Of a stretch of DNA of 64,000 nt, positions 1 to 11,487 are shown piece after piece. Below the pieces are notes generated by a model, which did not search any database, was not told where the DNA came from, and saw nothing but the letters and a program-made list of their open reading frames with translations. Both the position numbers and the translations under genes were made by a program. Position 1 is the first letter of the stretch. Each line of letters starts with the position of its first letter. Origin of the DNA: Flagellimonas okinawensis (lineage in GTDB: Bacteria; Bacteroidota; Bacteroidia; Flavobacteriales; Flavobacteriaceae); NCBI RefSeq assembly GCF_029194005.1, contig NZ_JARFVA010000001.1, positions 1,054,001-1,118,000 on the forward strand. The letters run 5' to 3'.

Positions 1-949
1 CTGGATTAGCAGGAATCAATTTGCCCAAAATAGGATTGGTCTCCACGGACATATCAAGAGAGTCCTGAGACACATCGGAAAGTAGAGAATCTATCTCCGA
101 TTCGGGTTTGGCAACTTCTTCCTCAGTAGCTTTTGGCTCCAAAATTTCTTTTAGTCGCTCATTGGCATTTACCAAGAAGTTTCCAATACTTTGATTGGTC
201 TGTGGGTATGTTTCCCAGAACTCCAATTGTGCAGTACTGGACAATAGCTCTTGAGCCCTTGCAATATCTTTTGCACCTGGAAGCTCAACAACGATCCTTC
301 CTGAGTTACCTTCCCTTTGAATGTTTGGCTGGGTCACCCCAAAACCGTCAATACGCTCACGAAGTACCTCGAATGCAGAAACAATGGATTCATCAATTTT
401 TCTTCTGATGATAGGCTTTACCTCATCATCCGACATTTGGAAATTGATATCATCGCTAAGCCCTTTGTTTGCAAAAATATCGGGAGAAGCCAATTTGGTA
501 TCTCCTTTAATATTATCAAAAGCCTCGAAGAAAAGCTCCAAATAAGTATCATCACTATTGGTAGATGCTTCATCGGCATCGGCCAAAGCTTTGTTGAAAA
601 CCGGGTTTTTGGTATTGTTGGCCAAACCTTTCAAGATGTCCTTCACGGAAATCTGCAAGGTAACGTTGATACCCCCCTTAAGGTCCAATCCTTTGTTCAA
701 CTCTTTAGTCTTGGCTTCCTCATAGCTCGTAAAGCCCAAAACAGTGTTGTCACTGATGGAGTCCAAATACGATGCCTCTAAAGCTTCACGCTTTGCAACA
801 TAGTCTTCCTCAGCTTCCGAAATTTGGCTAACTGCATAAGCCTCAGCGTCTCCCTCCAACTTGTTAGTGATGAAAGTATAAGACAACTGATAGATGCTCA
901 CCAAGCCAAAAAGGATAGCGAAAAGCCTTATAAGTCCTTTATTCTGCAT
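1..949 (-). CDS. secD: Protein translocase subunit SecD (SecDF), N-terminal part
   Basis: Partial: the 3' end lies outside the window. About 316 codons read from the ATG at 947-949. SecD, with SecF, forms the proton-driven membrane complex that helps pull exported proteins through SecYEG. Visible are an N-terminal membrane helix (residues about 7-25), the SecD signature GLDLKGG at about 87-93, and the periplasmic P1 region with FEVLRERIDGFGV and IVVELPGA motifs. In Bacteroidota SecD and SecF are usually one fused chain of about 1000 residues; whether this is so here cannot be seen. The identification as SecD is secure. Confidence 0.93.
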   Translation of the reverse strand, partial: MQNKGLIRLFAILFGLVSIYQLSYTFITNKLEGDAEAYAVSQISEAEEDYVAKREALEASYLDSISDNTVLGFTSYEEAKTKELNKGLDLKGGINVTLQISVKDILKGLANNTKNPVFNKALADADEASTNSDDTYLELFFEAFDNIKGDTKLASPDIFANKGLSDDINFQMSDDEVKPIIRRKIDESIVSAFEVLRERIDGFGVTQPNIQREGNSGRIVVELPGAKDIARAQELLSSTAQLEFWETYPQTNQSIGNFLVNANERLKEILEPKATEEEVAKPESEIDSLLSDVSQDSLDMSVETNPILGKLIPANP

Positions 950-1070
950 TGATTGTTAATTTTTTAGAAGTTTTCTTAAACAGCGTGCAAATATATCATT
1001 TCCGATAAGATTTGACAATAGAAATTGATGTAATTGCAATTACGGTTGATGGTTATGCTGTTAAAATGAA

Positions 1071-1149
1071 ATTGTCATTCCGGACAGATCTCGAAAACTC
1101 CATGCAAATTGATGGAAAATTTTCGGTAGACTACGCCCGAAATGACAAT
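1071..1149. repeat. Intergenic inverted repeat of a dispersed GTCATTCCG-type family
   Basis: The arms ATTGTCATTCCGG (1071-1083) and CCGAAATGACAAT (1137-1149) are inverted with one mismatch. The left arm resembles the short intergenic repeats at 8595-8622 and 18005-18034. It lies between mdh and secD. Such GTCATTCYGA elements recur between genes in many Flavobacteria; a function is not evident. Confidence 0.5.
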
Positions 1150-1172
1150 CCAGTTGGTTATTGTCTATGTGT

Positions 1173-2099
1173 TTAAACCTCTAACAGTCCGTTGGTTTTC
1201 TTAACGCCTTCGGCACTTTCTTGCATTTTTGCCTTTTCAGCATCGGACAATTCAATCTCAACGATTTTCTCGATTCCGTCCTTGCCCAAGATTACTGGTA
1301 CACCAATACAAATATCATCCAAACCATATTCGCCTTCCAATAATGTGGAACATGGGAACATCTTCTTTTGGTCGCATGCAATGGCCTGTACCAAGCCAGA
1401 AACGGCAGCTCCTGGAGCGTACCATGCACTAGTACCCAACAATCCGGTCAAAGTGGCTCCACCTACCTTGGTTTCTTCCACAACCCAGTTCATTTTCTCT
1501 TCGGATAGGAACTCGGAAACCTTAACACTGTTTCTTGTGGCATGACCGATCAAAGGAACCATACCTTTATCGCTGTGACCACCGATTACCATACCGTCAA
1601 CATCGGAAATTGGCGCTTCTAGCGCTTGGGCCAATCTATACTTGAAACGCGCACTATCCAATGCACCGCCCATTCCAATAATTTTGTTCTTTGGCAATCC
1701 TGTGGCCTTGTGTACCAAATAAGTCATAGTATCCATAGGATTACTCACCACGATAATGGTTACGTTTGGAGAATGCTCCAATAAGCTGGTAGCTACTGTT
1801 TTAACGATTCCAGCGTTTATACCTATCAATTCCTCGCGGGTCATCCCTGGTTTACGTGGAATACCAGAGGTAATTACTGCGATATCACTACCGGCAGTTT
1901 TACTATAATCGTTGGTGCTTCCTGTGATTTTGGTATCAAAACCGTTCAAAGAGGCCGTTTGCATCAAATCCATGGCCTTTCCTTCAGCATAACCTTCTTT
2001 GATATCCAATAAAACAACTTCTGCTGCAAAATTTTTCATTGCTATGTACTCAGCACAGCTTGCTCCAACTGCGCCTGCTCCAACTACGGTAACTTTCAT
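1173..2099 (-). CDS. mdh: Malate dehydrogenase
   Basis: 308-residue NAD-dependent malate dehydrogenase of the LDH-like (MDH3) type, which interconverts malate and oxaloacetate in the TCA cycle. The Rossmann motif GAGAVGAS is at residues 7-14. The substrate-binding arginines sit in PRKPGMTR (81-88) and LDSAR (to 151), the Asn of VVSNPMD is at 120, and the catalytic His in IGGHSD is at 175. Length is normal for the family. It appears monocistronic, with a TATTTTTG -7-like element 26-33 bases before the start. Cytoplasmic. No oddities seen. Confidence 0.97.
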   Translation of the reverse strand: MKVTVVGAGAVGASCAEYIAMKNFAAEVVLLDIKEGYAEGKAMDLMQTASLNGFDTKITGSTNDYSKTAGSDIAVITSGIPRKPGMTREELIGINAGIVKTVATSLLEHSPNVTIIVVSNPMDTMTYLVHKATGLPKNKIIGMGGALDSARFKYRLAQALEAPISDVDGMVIGGHSDKGMVPLIGHATRNSVKVSEFLSEEKMNWVVEETKVGGATLTGLLGTSAWYAPGAAVSGLVQAIACDQKKMFPCSTLLEGEYGLDDICIGVPVILGKDGIEKIVEIELSDAEKAKMQESAEGVKKTNGLLEV

Positions 2100-2124
2100 T
2101 TGTATAGATTTAAATTTTAGTCTT

Positions 2125-2132
2125 CAAAAATA
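2125..2132 (-). promoter_or_regulatory. Candidate -7 promoter element of mdh
   Basis: The minus strand reads TATTTTTG, matching the Bacteroidota -7 consensus TAnnTTTG, 26 bases before the mdh start codon. No clear -33 TTG was found at the expected distance, so the call rests on the -7 match and position. Confidence 0.45.
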
Positions 2133-2343
2133 AGGCATTTAAGGCAGAAATATGCTGACTTTTACCAGTTTTAGACGGCTCTTGGTTACAAAATGTGCTA
2201 AGTTGATATCGGTTTATGATATGTAAATGAGGCGTATTTTGGCAAAACCATATTCCGGACGTAAAATATTGAGCTTTTTATACAATAGTTTCCTACAAAC
2301 TTACGTTCTATTAGTCCCAAAATCATTTTAACCTACTTGACCT

Positions 2344-2715
2344 ATGAAAAAGCTCTTTTCATTGTTGTCCATTATTGGCATCATTGCCGTAAGCAACTGT
2401 ACACGAGTACCGGACAACCACGACCCTATCTTGGGTATTTGGGCAAGAACCGAATCCCCCGATCTTCAAGAAAAAAACTCCAATACCATTCGTGAAGAGT
2501 GGATTTTTAACGATGTATATTTAGGTAGGTACCAAAAATATTCCAATTCCGAATTGATTTTTTATACCGATTTTAAATGGTCCGAACAAAACGGAACCTA
2601 TTCCATTATTTATGGTGATCCCGAAGTAACGGATATTACTGTAAACTTGGAAAAGACTCAAGAACCAGAACAATTGACCTTGGGTAATGGCTCGGTCTTC
2701 GCCACCAGGGAATGA
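2344..2715 (+). CDS. Small lipoprotein, unknown function
   Basis: 123 residues. A short basic start (MKK), a hydrophobic stretch and a lipobox-like VSNC (Cys about residue 19) predict a lipoprotein signal peptide. The rest is polar (DPILGIWARTE, then WIFNDVYLGRYQKY) and has the look of a lipocalin-like lipid-anchored domain, in which a DP(I)LGxW start is common. No catalytic motif is seen. It stands alone between divergent mdh and a convergent outer-membrane gene, and is followed by a strong terminator. The family assignment is inference only. Confidence 0.7.
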   Translation: MKKLFSLLSIIGIIAVSNCTRVPDNHDPILGIWARTESPDLQEKNSNTIREEWIFNDVYLGRYQKYSNSELIFYTDFKWSEQNGTYSIIYGDPEVTDITVNLEKTQEPEQLTLGNGSVFATRE

Positions 2716-2740
2716 CGTGAAGACTACATATATGAAAATA

Positions 2741-2772
2741 GGAGGCCCCTTTTACGGGGCCTTCTTTATTTT
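2741..2772. terminator. Rho-independent terminator after the small lipoprotein gene
   Basis: AGGCCCC (2743-2749) pairs with GGGGCCT (2756-2762), followed on the plus strand by a T-rich run. It lies between convergent genes ending at 2715 and 2796 and may serve both. Confidence 0.8.
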
Positions 2773-2795
2773 TGGTCGGTTGATTTGGTGGTTTT

Positions 2796-3806
2796 CTATC
2801 TGAAACCAAAGTTTACACCAAAGGTAAAGGTGCTGAATTCAGATATATTGTATTCTGCATTGAGCCTAAAGAACCCAAGTTTTAATTTTGTACCCAAATT
2901 GGCGGTTACCCCACTGACACTTTCAGAAACAGAGAAAGGATCAACAACCGTTTCTGAGAAAAAAGGTCCATTGGCCTCATAAGTCCCCAATAAATCAATG
3001 TCGGACTTGCCGGTAATATAGCCAACACCTCCGTAAAAATTGATCACTGGGATATTTTTGGTGGATACTACTGCGCTAAAATTCCATGTTTTAAAAGATG
3101 CATCGATGCGCTGATCACTGCCATCTATCGTGGAGGACTCCGTAAAATCGTATTCTCCATTTAAATTGGTGTACCCTATTACTGCAGAAATAGCAACGGG
3201 CAACACTTTGTCCGCCGGCAACATTTTAGTAAAATCGTATTGAAGACCCGCTCCGAACATTCCAATCTTGGCATCATCGTCAAACTTGATTTTTGGCAAA
3301 AATCTTGCTTTGACCTCCAATCCCTTTATTAAACCAACGCTCCCTTGAAGATATCCGGAGGGAATAAAATTCAGATCCTCTGCGGACAACCCAGTTGGCA
3401 AATTGAATTCTTCACGGAACAGACCACTTTCGTCTTCCACAAAAACAGTAACGTCCTCTATATCACCCAAACCTGTGGCGACCATTCTAGCTTGGCCAGG
3501 GTTATTTACAAAATCCAAATTTTCATATTCGGCAGGGTCGAGTAGAAAGGCTTTTTTATCGTCCTTATTTTTAAATCCTGTAATATTTCCGATCAAGGAA
3601 ATCTCAAAGCCTCCGAGAGATTTCGCATCGGCAGTGTTATACCAACCATTGGATATACTGTAAATAGATGCTTCGGACACCGGAGCCAAATAAGCATTGG
3701 CAAAACGTTCGGCATCTGCTACACCGGAAACGAATATATCGTTCAAATCTTGGGCCCTACCTGCAAAAACAGACACTAAGGCAAGTGCAAAAATTATTCT
3801 TTTCAT
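2796..3806 (-). CDS. DUF6588-family outer-membrane-type protein
   Basis: 336 residues with a Sec signal peptide (about 1-18, ending FAGRAQ). The mature part resembles the Bacteroidota DUF6588 family: an N-terminal segment with FANAYLAPVSEA and a Gly/aromatic-rich second half with alternating strands typical of an outer-membrane barrel (for example FYGGVGYITGKSD and the C-terminal FTFGVNFGFR). The last residue is Arg after a Phe-rich strand. Function unknown. It lies just downstream of gyrB but beyond a terminator, so it is probably a separate transcript. Confidence 0.75.
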   Translation of the reverse strand: MKRIIFALALVSVFAGRAQDLNDIFVSGVADAERFANAYLAPVSEASIYSISNGWYNTADAKSLGGFEISLIGNITGFKNKDDKKAFLLDPAEYENLDFVNNPGQARMVATGLGDIEDVTVFVEDESGLFREEFNLPTGLSAEDLNFIPSGYLQGSVGLIKGLEVKARFLPKIKFDDDAKIGMFGAGLQYDFTKMLPADKVLPVAISAVIGYTNLNGEYDFTESSTIDGSDQRIDASFKTWNFSAVVSTKNIPVINFYGGVGYITGKSDIDLLGTYEANGPFFSETVVDPFSVSESVSGVTANLGTKLKLGFFRLNAEYNISEFSTFTFGVNFGFR

Positions 3807-3830
3807 GATGTGAGATTTTTCCCAAAACTA

Positions 3831-3859
3831 AAAAACTCGCCTTTTTAGGGCGAGTTTTT
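3831..3859 (-). terminator. Terminator after gyrB
   Basis: AAAAACTCGCC (3831-3841) pairs with GGCGAGTTTTT (3849-3859), and the minus strand ends in a T-run. It sits 20 bases past the gyrB stop codon. Confidence 0.85.
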
Positions 3860-3878
3860 GTTGTGAAATACCTCATAT

Positions 3879-5825
<1,947 letters not shown>

Positions 5826-5981
5826 TCAGTATTTGCCTCAATTTTTTCAAATCTTACAAATATAAACAATACCCCATGGAAATGGTCTGAAAGACCTCTA
5901 GGAAGAGGGTAAGTTATCAACAAATCCTGTGGAAAACAGCCTGTTTCAGCAGGATTTTCTTTATCAGGCTTACAGCAACTA

Positions 5982-6007
5982 AAAAGCCCCTTGGGCAAGG
6001 GGCTTTT
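5982..6007 (-). terminator. Terminator after asnB
   Basis: AAAAGCCCCTT (5982-5992) pairs with AAGGGGCTTTT (5997-6007) around a 4-base loop. On the minus strand the hairpin runs into T's, 67 bases past the asnB stop. Confidence 0.85.
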
Positions 6008-6073
6008 ACGGACTAATTAAAATGAAACAAATAGATTTACTGCTTCATATCGTTTGGTTGGTTTAAACGGGGG

Positions 6074-7744
6074 TTATTTCACATACGCATCGGTGTGAAC
6101 CTTAGCCACAGCTCGTCCCGATGGGTCGTTCATATTCTTAAAGGCTTCATCCCACTCCAAGGCAATCTTGGTACTACAGGCCACGGATGGCTCCTGAGGC
6201 ACGCTCAATGCCGCAGCATCTGAGGGGAAGTGACTTTCAAAAATTGTACGATAATAATATTCTTCTTTGGATGTTGGTGTCTGAATAGGAAACTTAAAAT
6301 GTGCGTTCTCCAATTGCTCGTCGGAAATCTCTTCTGCCACCAGTGCTTTCAACGTATCGATCCAACTGTATCCTACACCATCCGAAAACTGCTCTTTTTG
6401 TCTCCAAGCCACGCTTTCGGGCAAATAATCTTCAAATGCCTTGCGAACCACCCATTTCTCCATACGTTCGCCATTGATCATTTTATCTTTTGGGTTAATG
6501 CTCATGGCCACATCCATAAATTCTTTGTCCAAGAATGGAACACGTCCTTCAATGCCCCATGCCGCCAAGGATTTGTTGGCTCTTAAGCAATCGTACATAT
6601 GAAGTTTATCCAGTTTTCTTACGGTCTCTTCGTGAAAATCCTTTGGACTTGGCGCTTTATGGAAATAAAGGTATCCTCCGAACAGCTCATCTGCTCCTTC
6701 GCCCGAAAGCACCATTTTGATTCCCATAGATTTTATTACACGGGCCATAAGGTACATTGGAGTGGAAGCTCTGATCGTGGTGATATCATAGGTCTCCAAG
6801 TTATAGATAACATCCTTTATGGCATCCAAACCTTCTTGAATGGTAAATTTGATTTCGTGGTGCACAGTGCCAATATGATCAGCCACTTTTTGTGCCGCCG
6901 CCAAATCCGGAGAACCTTCCAATCCTACGGAGAAAGAGTGCAGTTGAGGCCACCATGCGTCTGCCGTATCTCCAGATTCAATACGTTTTTGAGAATATTT
7001 TTTAGCAATCGCTGATGTCACGGACGAATCCAAACCACCCGAAAGCAATACTCCGTAAGGCACATCGGACATTAACTGACGGTGAACAGCAGCCTCCAAT
7101 GCTTCTTTTATCTTAGCAATACTGGTCTCATTTTCCTTTACTGCATCATATTCCATCCAGTCACGCTTGTACCATCTTACAAATTCTCCATCCGAACTGT
7201 GCATATAATGTCCCGGAGGAAACAACTGTATCTTGGAACAAGTGCCTTCCAATGCTTTTAGCTCAGAAGCCACATAAAAGGTTCCGTTCTTGTCCCAACC
7301 AATGTACAATGGGATAATCCCCATATGATCACGGGCTATGAAATATTCGTTTTTCTCCGAATCATAAATGGCAAAACCAAAAATTCCGTTCATTTCATCC
7401 ACAAAGTCAGCTCCTTTTTCTTGATAAAGTGCCAAAATCACTTCACAGTCGGATTGTGTTTGGAACTCATATTTTCCATCAAACTGCTTTCTCAACTCTT
7501 GATGATTATATATTTCGCCATTGGCTGCCAAAACTAGTTTACCATCTGCACTGAACAGTGGTTGTTTTCCTGAAGCAGGATCCACAATGGCCAATCTCTC
7601 GTGGGCCAAGATGGCTTGGTCATCAGCATAAATTCCACTCCAATCCGGCCCTCTATGCCTAACTTTCTTCGACATCTCCAACAGTTGGGGCCTAAGTACT
7701 TCCGTACTTTCTTTTACATCAAATGCGCATACAATACCACACAT
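6074..7744 (-). CDS. asnB: Asparagine synthase B (glutamine-hydrolysing)
   Basis: 556 residues, the usual AsnB length (about 554 in E. coli). It converts aspartate, glutamine and ATP to asparagine. The class II glutaminase nucleophile is Cys2 in MCGIV, followed by RHRGPD and ERLAIVD. The synthetase domain has the ATP pyrophosphatase loop LLSGGLDSS and the SGEGADELFGGY motif. The C-terminal region has WGIEGRVPFLDKEFMD. Cytoplasmic. The 240-base region upstream is AT-rich and shared with a divergent gene; no firm promoter was recognised in it. Confidence 0.96.
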   Translation of the reverse strand: MCGIVCAFDVKESTEVLRPQLLEMSKKVRHRGPDWSGIYADDQAILAHERLAIVDPASGKQPLFSADGKLVLAANGEIYNHQELRKQFDGKYEFQTQSDCEVILALYQEKGADFVDEMNGIFGFAIYDSEKNEYFIARDHMGIIPLYIGWDKNGTFYVASELKALEGTCSKIQLFPPGHYMHSSDGEFVRWYKRDWMEYDAVKENETSIAKIKEALEAAVHRQLMSDVPYGVLLSGGLDSSVTSAIAKKYSQKRIESGDTADAWWPQLHSFSVGLEGSPDLAAAQKVADHIGTVHHEIKFTIQEGLDAIKDVIYNLETYDITTIRASTPMYLMARVIKSMGIKMVLSGEGADELFGGYLYFHKAPSPKDFHEETVRKLDKLHMYDCLRANKSLAAWGIEGRVPFLDKEFMDVAMSINPKDKMINGERMEKWVVRKAFEDYLPESVAWRQKEQFSDGVGYSWIDTLKALVAEEISDEQLENAHFKFPIQTPTSKEEYYYRTIFESHFPSDAAALSVPQEPSVACSTKIALEWDEAFKNMNDPSGRAVAKVHTDAYVK

Positions 7745-7984
7745 AAAAATAAATTTAGTAACAATTTTAAAACAAAAATGAGTCCAAAGATTAATATATA
7801 AAAGTCTTAATTAAAAAAAGATAACATTTTGTAATTTTTTTGTCCATATAAACAATCAATTGTAATTTTTTTTACGTTTTATGCTTTTAACCCGAACGCT
7901 TTGTAAGGTTGATTAATTTTTGCGTCTGTATATTTATATCAATTTTATAATTAACTAGTTTTACAAGGAACTTAAATCACAATC

Positions 7985-8518
7985 ATGAAAAAACTAACAT
8001 TACTACTTTTGGTGTTTTGCACCAGTTTGGCATTCACTACCGAAGCAACTGCCCAGAAATTTAGCGGACTTGACAAAAGTCCTGCCGATATAGCTTTTTA
8101 TCCAGCTAGCTCTAGGGAAGCCGACAAATCTGCACGTGTTATCTATAGCCGTCCACAATTAAAAGGACGTAGCTTGGCGGAATTGACCCCTGTTGGGAAG
8201 GTTTGGAGAACCGGTGCAAATGAAGCAACAGAAATTACATTTTACAAAGATGCCACTGTTGGAGGCAAAAGTATAAAGGCTGGTTCCTACGCTTTGTTTT
8301 CTATCCCTGGAGAAAATGAGTGGACCGTTATCTTGAACAGCAATCTACACCAATGGGGCGCTTATTCTTATGATAGCGATGGCGATGTGGTTCGTGCCAC
8401 AGCAACCGTTTCTACAGACAGCGAAGAATTGGAAGCATTTGCTATTGCTTTTGATGATGATGGAAACTTGGTCATGGGCTGGGGAACTACAAGGGTTACC
8501 TTGCCTATCAGCTACTAA
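7985..8518 (+). CDS. DUF2911 domain protein, exported
   Basis: 177 residues with a Sec signal peptide ending near ATAQK (about 24). The mature protein matches DUF2911, a periplasmic family common in Bacteroidota: YSRPQLKGRSL, then VWRTGANEATEI, then AGSYALFSIPGENEWTVI and QWGAYSYD. Biochemical role unknown. Monocistronic, followed by a strong terminator. Confidence 0.85.
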   Translation: MKKLTLLLLVFCTSLAFTTEATAQKFSGLDKSPADIAFYPASSREADKSARVIYSRPQLKGRSLAELTPVGKVWRTGANEATEITFYKDATVGGKSIKAGSYALFSIPGENEWTVILNSNLHQWGAYSYDSDGDVVRATATVSTDSEELEAFAIAFDDDGNLVMGWGTTRVTLPISY

Positions 8519-8541
8519 TGAGTTTTAGCGTTAAAAAAAAT

Positions 8542-8567
8542 AAAAGCCCCATTTTGGGGCTTTTTTT
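8542..8567 (+). terminator. Terminator after the DUF2911 gene
   Basis: AAAAGCCCC (8542-8550) pairs with GGGGCTTTT (8556-8564), followed by more T's. Confidence 0.88.
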
Positions 8568-8594
8568 ATTGTTCTTTGTTCTGTAAAAAGTTTT

Positions 8595-8622
8595 GATTCT
8601 TCACTTTGTTCAGAATGACAAC
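8595..8622. repeat. Dispersed intergenic repeat copy
   Basis: The minus strand reads GTTGTCATTCTGAACAAAGT and continues with GAAGAATC. It closely matches the repeat at 18005-18034 and the left arm at 1071-1083. It lies between the terminator of the DUF2911 gene and the end of the amidohydrolase gene. Confidence 0.55.
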
Positions 8623-8628
8623 AGGATA

Positions 8629-10248
8629 TTATTTCTTCTGAACACCACCCAAGAAAACATGCTCTGCGCTTACATTCGGAATCTCTTCAGATGGAATCGT
8701 CATGATATCATCGCTCAATATTACAAAGTCAGCGAATTTACCAGGTTCAATACTGCCTTTTTCACCTTCCTCAAAATTGGAATAAGCTGCCCAAATCGTC
8801 ATACCCTTTAATGTTTGTTCCCTGCTCAAGGCATTCTCCATCTGAAAACCACCTTCGGGATATTGTTCCACGTCTTGACGCGCCACTGCAGCATAAAAAG
8901 TTAAAAAGGGACTCACTTGCTCTACGGGAAAATCAGTACCCAAAGCTACCAAGCCCGCTTTGTTCAACAAGTCTTTGTAAGCGTACGCGCCTTGTACACG
9001 CTCGGAGCCTAACCTATCTTCCGCCCAGTACATATCACTGGTAGCATGGGTCGGTTGAACGGAGGGAATGATTCCTTTTTCGTAATAATCAAAATCGGAA
9101 GGAGAAATTACCTGTGCGTGTTCTACTTTCCATCGGCGGTCGGTTTTTCCTTCCAAAGCTTTGTCATAAGCGCGAAGCACTACAATATTGGCAGAATCAC
9201 CAATAGCATGCGTATTCATTTGATAGTCTGTCGCTGCAATACGTTGTGCCAGCGCTTCAATCTGATCTACAGGGGTTACCATGGCCCCAAAATGACCTGG
9301 CTTATCCGAATATGGCGCTCGTAATGCGGCTCCTCTGGAACCTAAAGCCCCATCGCCATATACTTTTACAGAACGAACATTGAGTCCTTCTGTTCTGATG
9401 ATACCCTTATTCAAAAAGTAATCTAAATTCTCTGGATAATTGGACACCATCGCATACACTCGAATGGATAGCTCACCAGCTTGTTGTAGACTATCGATCA
9501 ACTCGATAATATCTCTGGACAGACCAGCATCGTTTACCGTGGTCAATCCATAACCCAAGGATATCTTTTCAGCATCTTTAAGTGCTTGAATTTGTTGTTC
9601 TTTGGTCAGTGGAGGAACAATAGGATCGATAAGTCCCATTGGATTGTCCACTAAAACACCTGTTAGCTCACCGTTTTCCTTTACGATTTCACCACCTTCG
9701 GTTACCGTATCAACGGTTATACCTGCCAAATCCAATGCTTTTTGATTGACCAAAAGGGCATGCCCATCGATACGGCGCAATGCCACTGGTGTGTCCGGAA
9801 ACAATTCATCCAATTTATCCTTTGTCGGGAATTCCTTCACTTCCCAATCGTTTTGGTCCCATCCCCTACCTAGAATAAAGTTTGATGGACGTTCCGCTTG
9901 AAAGGCAACTACTTTTTCCAAGACTTCATCAAAACTTTGGGTGCCCACTAAATCCACAACTTGCTGGTTCTGTCCCAATCCATAAAAATGGCAATGTGCA
10001 TCAATAAGACCGGGAACTATGGTCTTCTCCTCTGCATCCATCTGTTCTTTGGCATTATATTTTTTTGAAATTTCATCGGAATTGCCAACGGCAACAAACT
10101 TCCCGTCTTTGATGGCTATACTGGATGCTTTGGAAAAATCAGCATCTACCGTGTAAATGTTTGCATTGGTAACAATTAGGTCCACTTCTTCTTTGGTAGT
10201 GCAAGAAAACACCAAAAAAGAGGTTGCTAGAAAGAGTAACTTTTTCAT
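8629..10248 (-). CDS. Amidohydrolase 3 (YtcJ-like) lipoprotein
   Basis: 539 residues with an N-terminal lipobox (VFSCTT, Cys about 16), so probably a lipid-anchored metal-dependent hydrolase. The amidohydrolase-superfamily features are VPGLIDAHCHFYGLG (metal HxH), GRGWDQNDW, an NTHAIGD segment, WKVEHAQVIS and ALGTDFPVEQVSPF. The C-terminal MTIWAAYSNFEEGEKGSIEPGKFADFVIL is typical of the YtcJ/NfdA group. The substrate is unknown. It is separated by 42 bases from the upstream OmpA gene on the same strand; co-transcription is possible. Confidence 0.88.
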   Translation of the reverse strand: MKKLLFLATSFLVFSCTTKEEVDLIVTNANIYTVDADFSKASSIAIKDGKFVAVGNSDEISKKYNAKEQMDAEEKTIVPGLIDAHCHFYGLGQNQQVVDLVGTQSFDEVLEKVVAFQAERPSNFILGRGWDQNDWEVKEFPTKDKLDELFPDTPVALRRIDGHALLVNQKALDLAGITVDTVTEGGEIVKENGELTGVLVDNPMGLIDPIVPPLTKEQQIQALKDAEKISLGYGLTTVNDAGLSRDIIELIDSLQQAGELSIRVYAMVSNYPENLDYFLNKGIIRTEGLNVRSVKVYGDGALGSRGAALRAPYSDKPGHFGAMVTPVDQIEALAQRIAATDYQMNTHAIGDSANIVVLRAYDKALEGKTDRRWKVEHAQVISPSDFDYYEKGIIPSVQPTHATSDMYWAEDRLGSERVQGAYAYKDLLNKAGLVALGTDFPVEQVSPFLTFYAAVARQDVEQYPEGGFQMENALSREQTLKGMTIWAAYSNFEEGEKGSIEPGKFADFVILSDDIMTIPSEEIPNVSAEHVFLGGVQKK

Positions 10249-10290
10249 GAATGATGGTTTCCACCAAAAATAGAAAAAGCGAACGGAATT

Positions 10291-11394
10291 TTATGGATTA
10301 TCGTCCTCGAACTCGGTCATCACAAATTCTACGCGCCTGTTCTTTCTTCGGGCTTCATCAGTCAGAGTTGTGTCCAACGGCTTGCTATCCCCATATCCCT
10401 TGGATGTAATCCTATTTTTGTCCAGCCCTAGACCGATCAGATATTGAGCCACCGAGCCAGCACGCTCTCGTGATAATACATCATTGTACTCATCCGATCC
10501 CAAATCATCGGTATGTCCACTAATGGCAACCTTAAGGTTGGGGTGCTTCTTTAAATATTCATACACATCCTTAAGACTTTGCTCCGCCTTAGGCTGAAGA
10601 TCAAAACGATCAAAATTAAAATTGACATGGTCCAGAACATAAACCTCATTGGTTTTGTACTCCGGGCCAAGATAGGTCAATGAAATATCGTCCAAATAGT
10701 AGTAGGCATAGCCTTCCTCAGTATTTGATGGGTTTTTACTGTCGATATAAGCGGTACCTGCGTTACTTTTAAAATTACCCAGGATCAAGTGGCTCTCAAA
10801 CCCCTTGGCCACCATATCAATGGTCAATTCCATCCATGTTTGCTTATCCTGATAATACCCTGTGATAGGAAATTGTTTGATAGGAGTAGTTTGGACCGAA
10901 GTCGATAAAAGTTCACTTTGGGCCAACTCGCGTTTGGTATAAACAGATAGTGGCTTCTCCGAAAATACGGCGCCCATATCTTTAACTGCCCCATCCGATT
11001 TTTCCGAAAGACTAATAAACAAGCTCAACCGGTAACGACCTCCTTTTTCGAGTGTTTCTGTTAGCGGAACTTGGATGTATTCACGATAATCTCTTGGAGC
11101 AAAAAGATAGAGTCCTGCATAGGCCGCACCTTCGTATGGTTCCTGCTTTCCCTTAAAGTTCATTGGAACACCCAACTTGGTTCGGCTACATTCGTTAAAA
11201 TAATCGGTAGTACCCAAGGTCGGAGCACTCCAATGCTCTGCATCCTTGTTTAAATTGCTCATTTTTACCGGGCAAGAAATAAAATCCTCAAAACCGCCAT
11301 TCTGAACCAAATTTTGGGAAAAGGAAATAGCATTTGCCAACATAAATAAGGCTATGGACAATATGTAGTGAGGTCGAAGTTGCATGGTCTCCAA
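10291..11394 (-). CDS. OmpA-family outer-membrane protein
   Basis: 367 residues. The signal peptide ends near AISFSQ; an alternative ATG lies three codons in (11385). The N-terminal domain begins NLVQNGGFEDFISCP, a carbohydrate-binding-like start common in Bacteroidota cell-surface OmpA proteins. The C-terminal OmpA domain (about 255-360) has NFDRFDLQPKAEQSL, ISGHTDDLGSDEYND, LSRERAGSVAQYL and RRKNRRVEF, which bind peptidoglycan. Likely a cell-envelope anchor. Confidence 0.88.
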   Translation of the reverse strand: METMQLRPHYILSIALFMLANAISFSQNLVQNGGFEDFISCPVKMSNLNKDAEHWSAPTLGTTDYFNECSRTKLGVPMNFKGKQEPYEGAAYAGLYLFAPRDYREYIQVPLTETLEKGGRYRLSLFISLSEKSDGAVKDMGAVFSEKPLSVYTKRELAQSELLSTSVQTTPIKQFPITGYYQDKQTWMELTIDMVAKGFESHLILGNFKSNAGTAYIDSKNPSNTEEGYAYYYLDDISLTYLGPEYKTNEVYVLDHVNFNFDRFDLQPKAEQSLKDVYEYLKKHPNLKVAISGHTDDLGSDEYNDVLSRERAGSVAQYLIGLGLDKNRITSKGYGDSKPLDTTLTDEARRKNRRVEFVMTEFEDDNP

Positions 11395-11487
11395 TCATTT
11401 GGGAACCATCAATAACATGATAATCAGTGTCTTGACGGAAAGTTAAAAACGTTCCATCTGCAAGAATATTGCGTAAAATCCTACAAA

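Noticed and set aside
317-781. Plus-strand ORF over the secD gene
   Set aside because: Shadow of the minus-strand SecD reading frame; no protein-like features.
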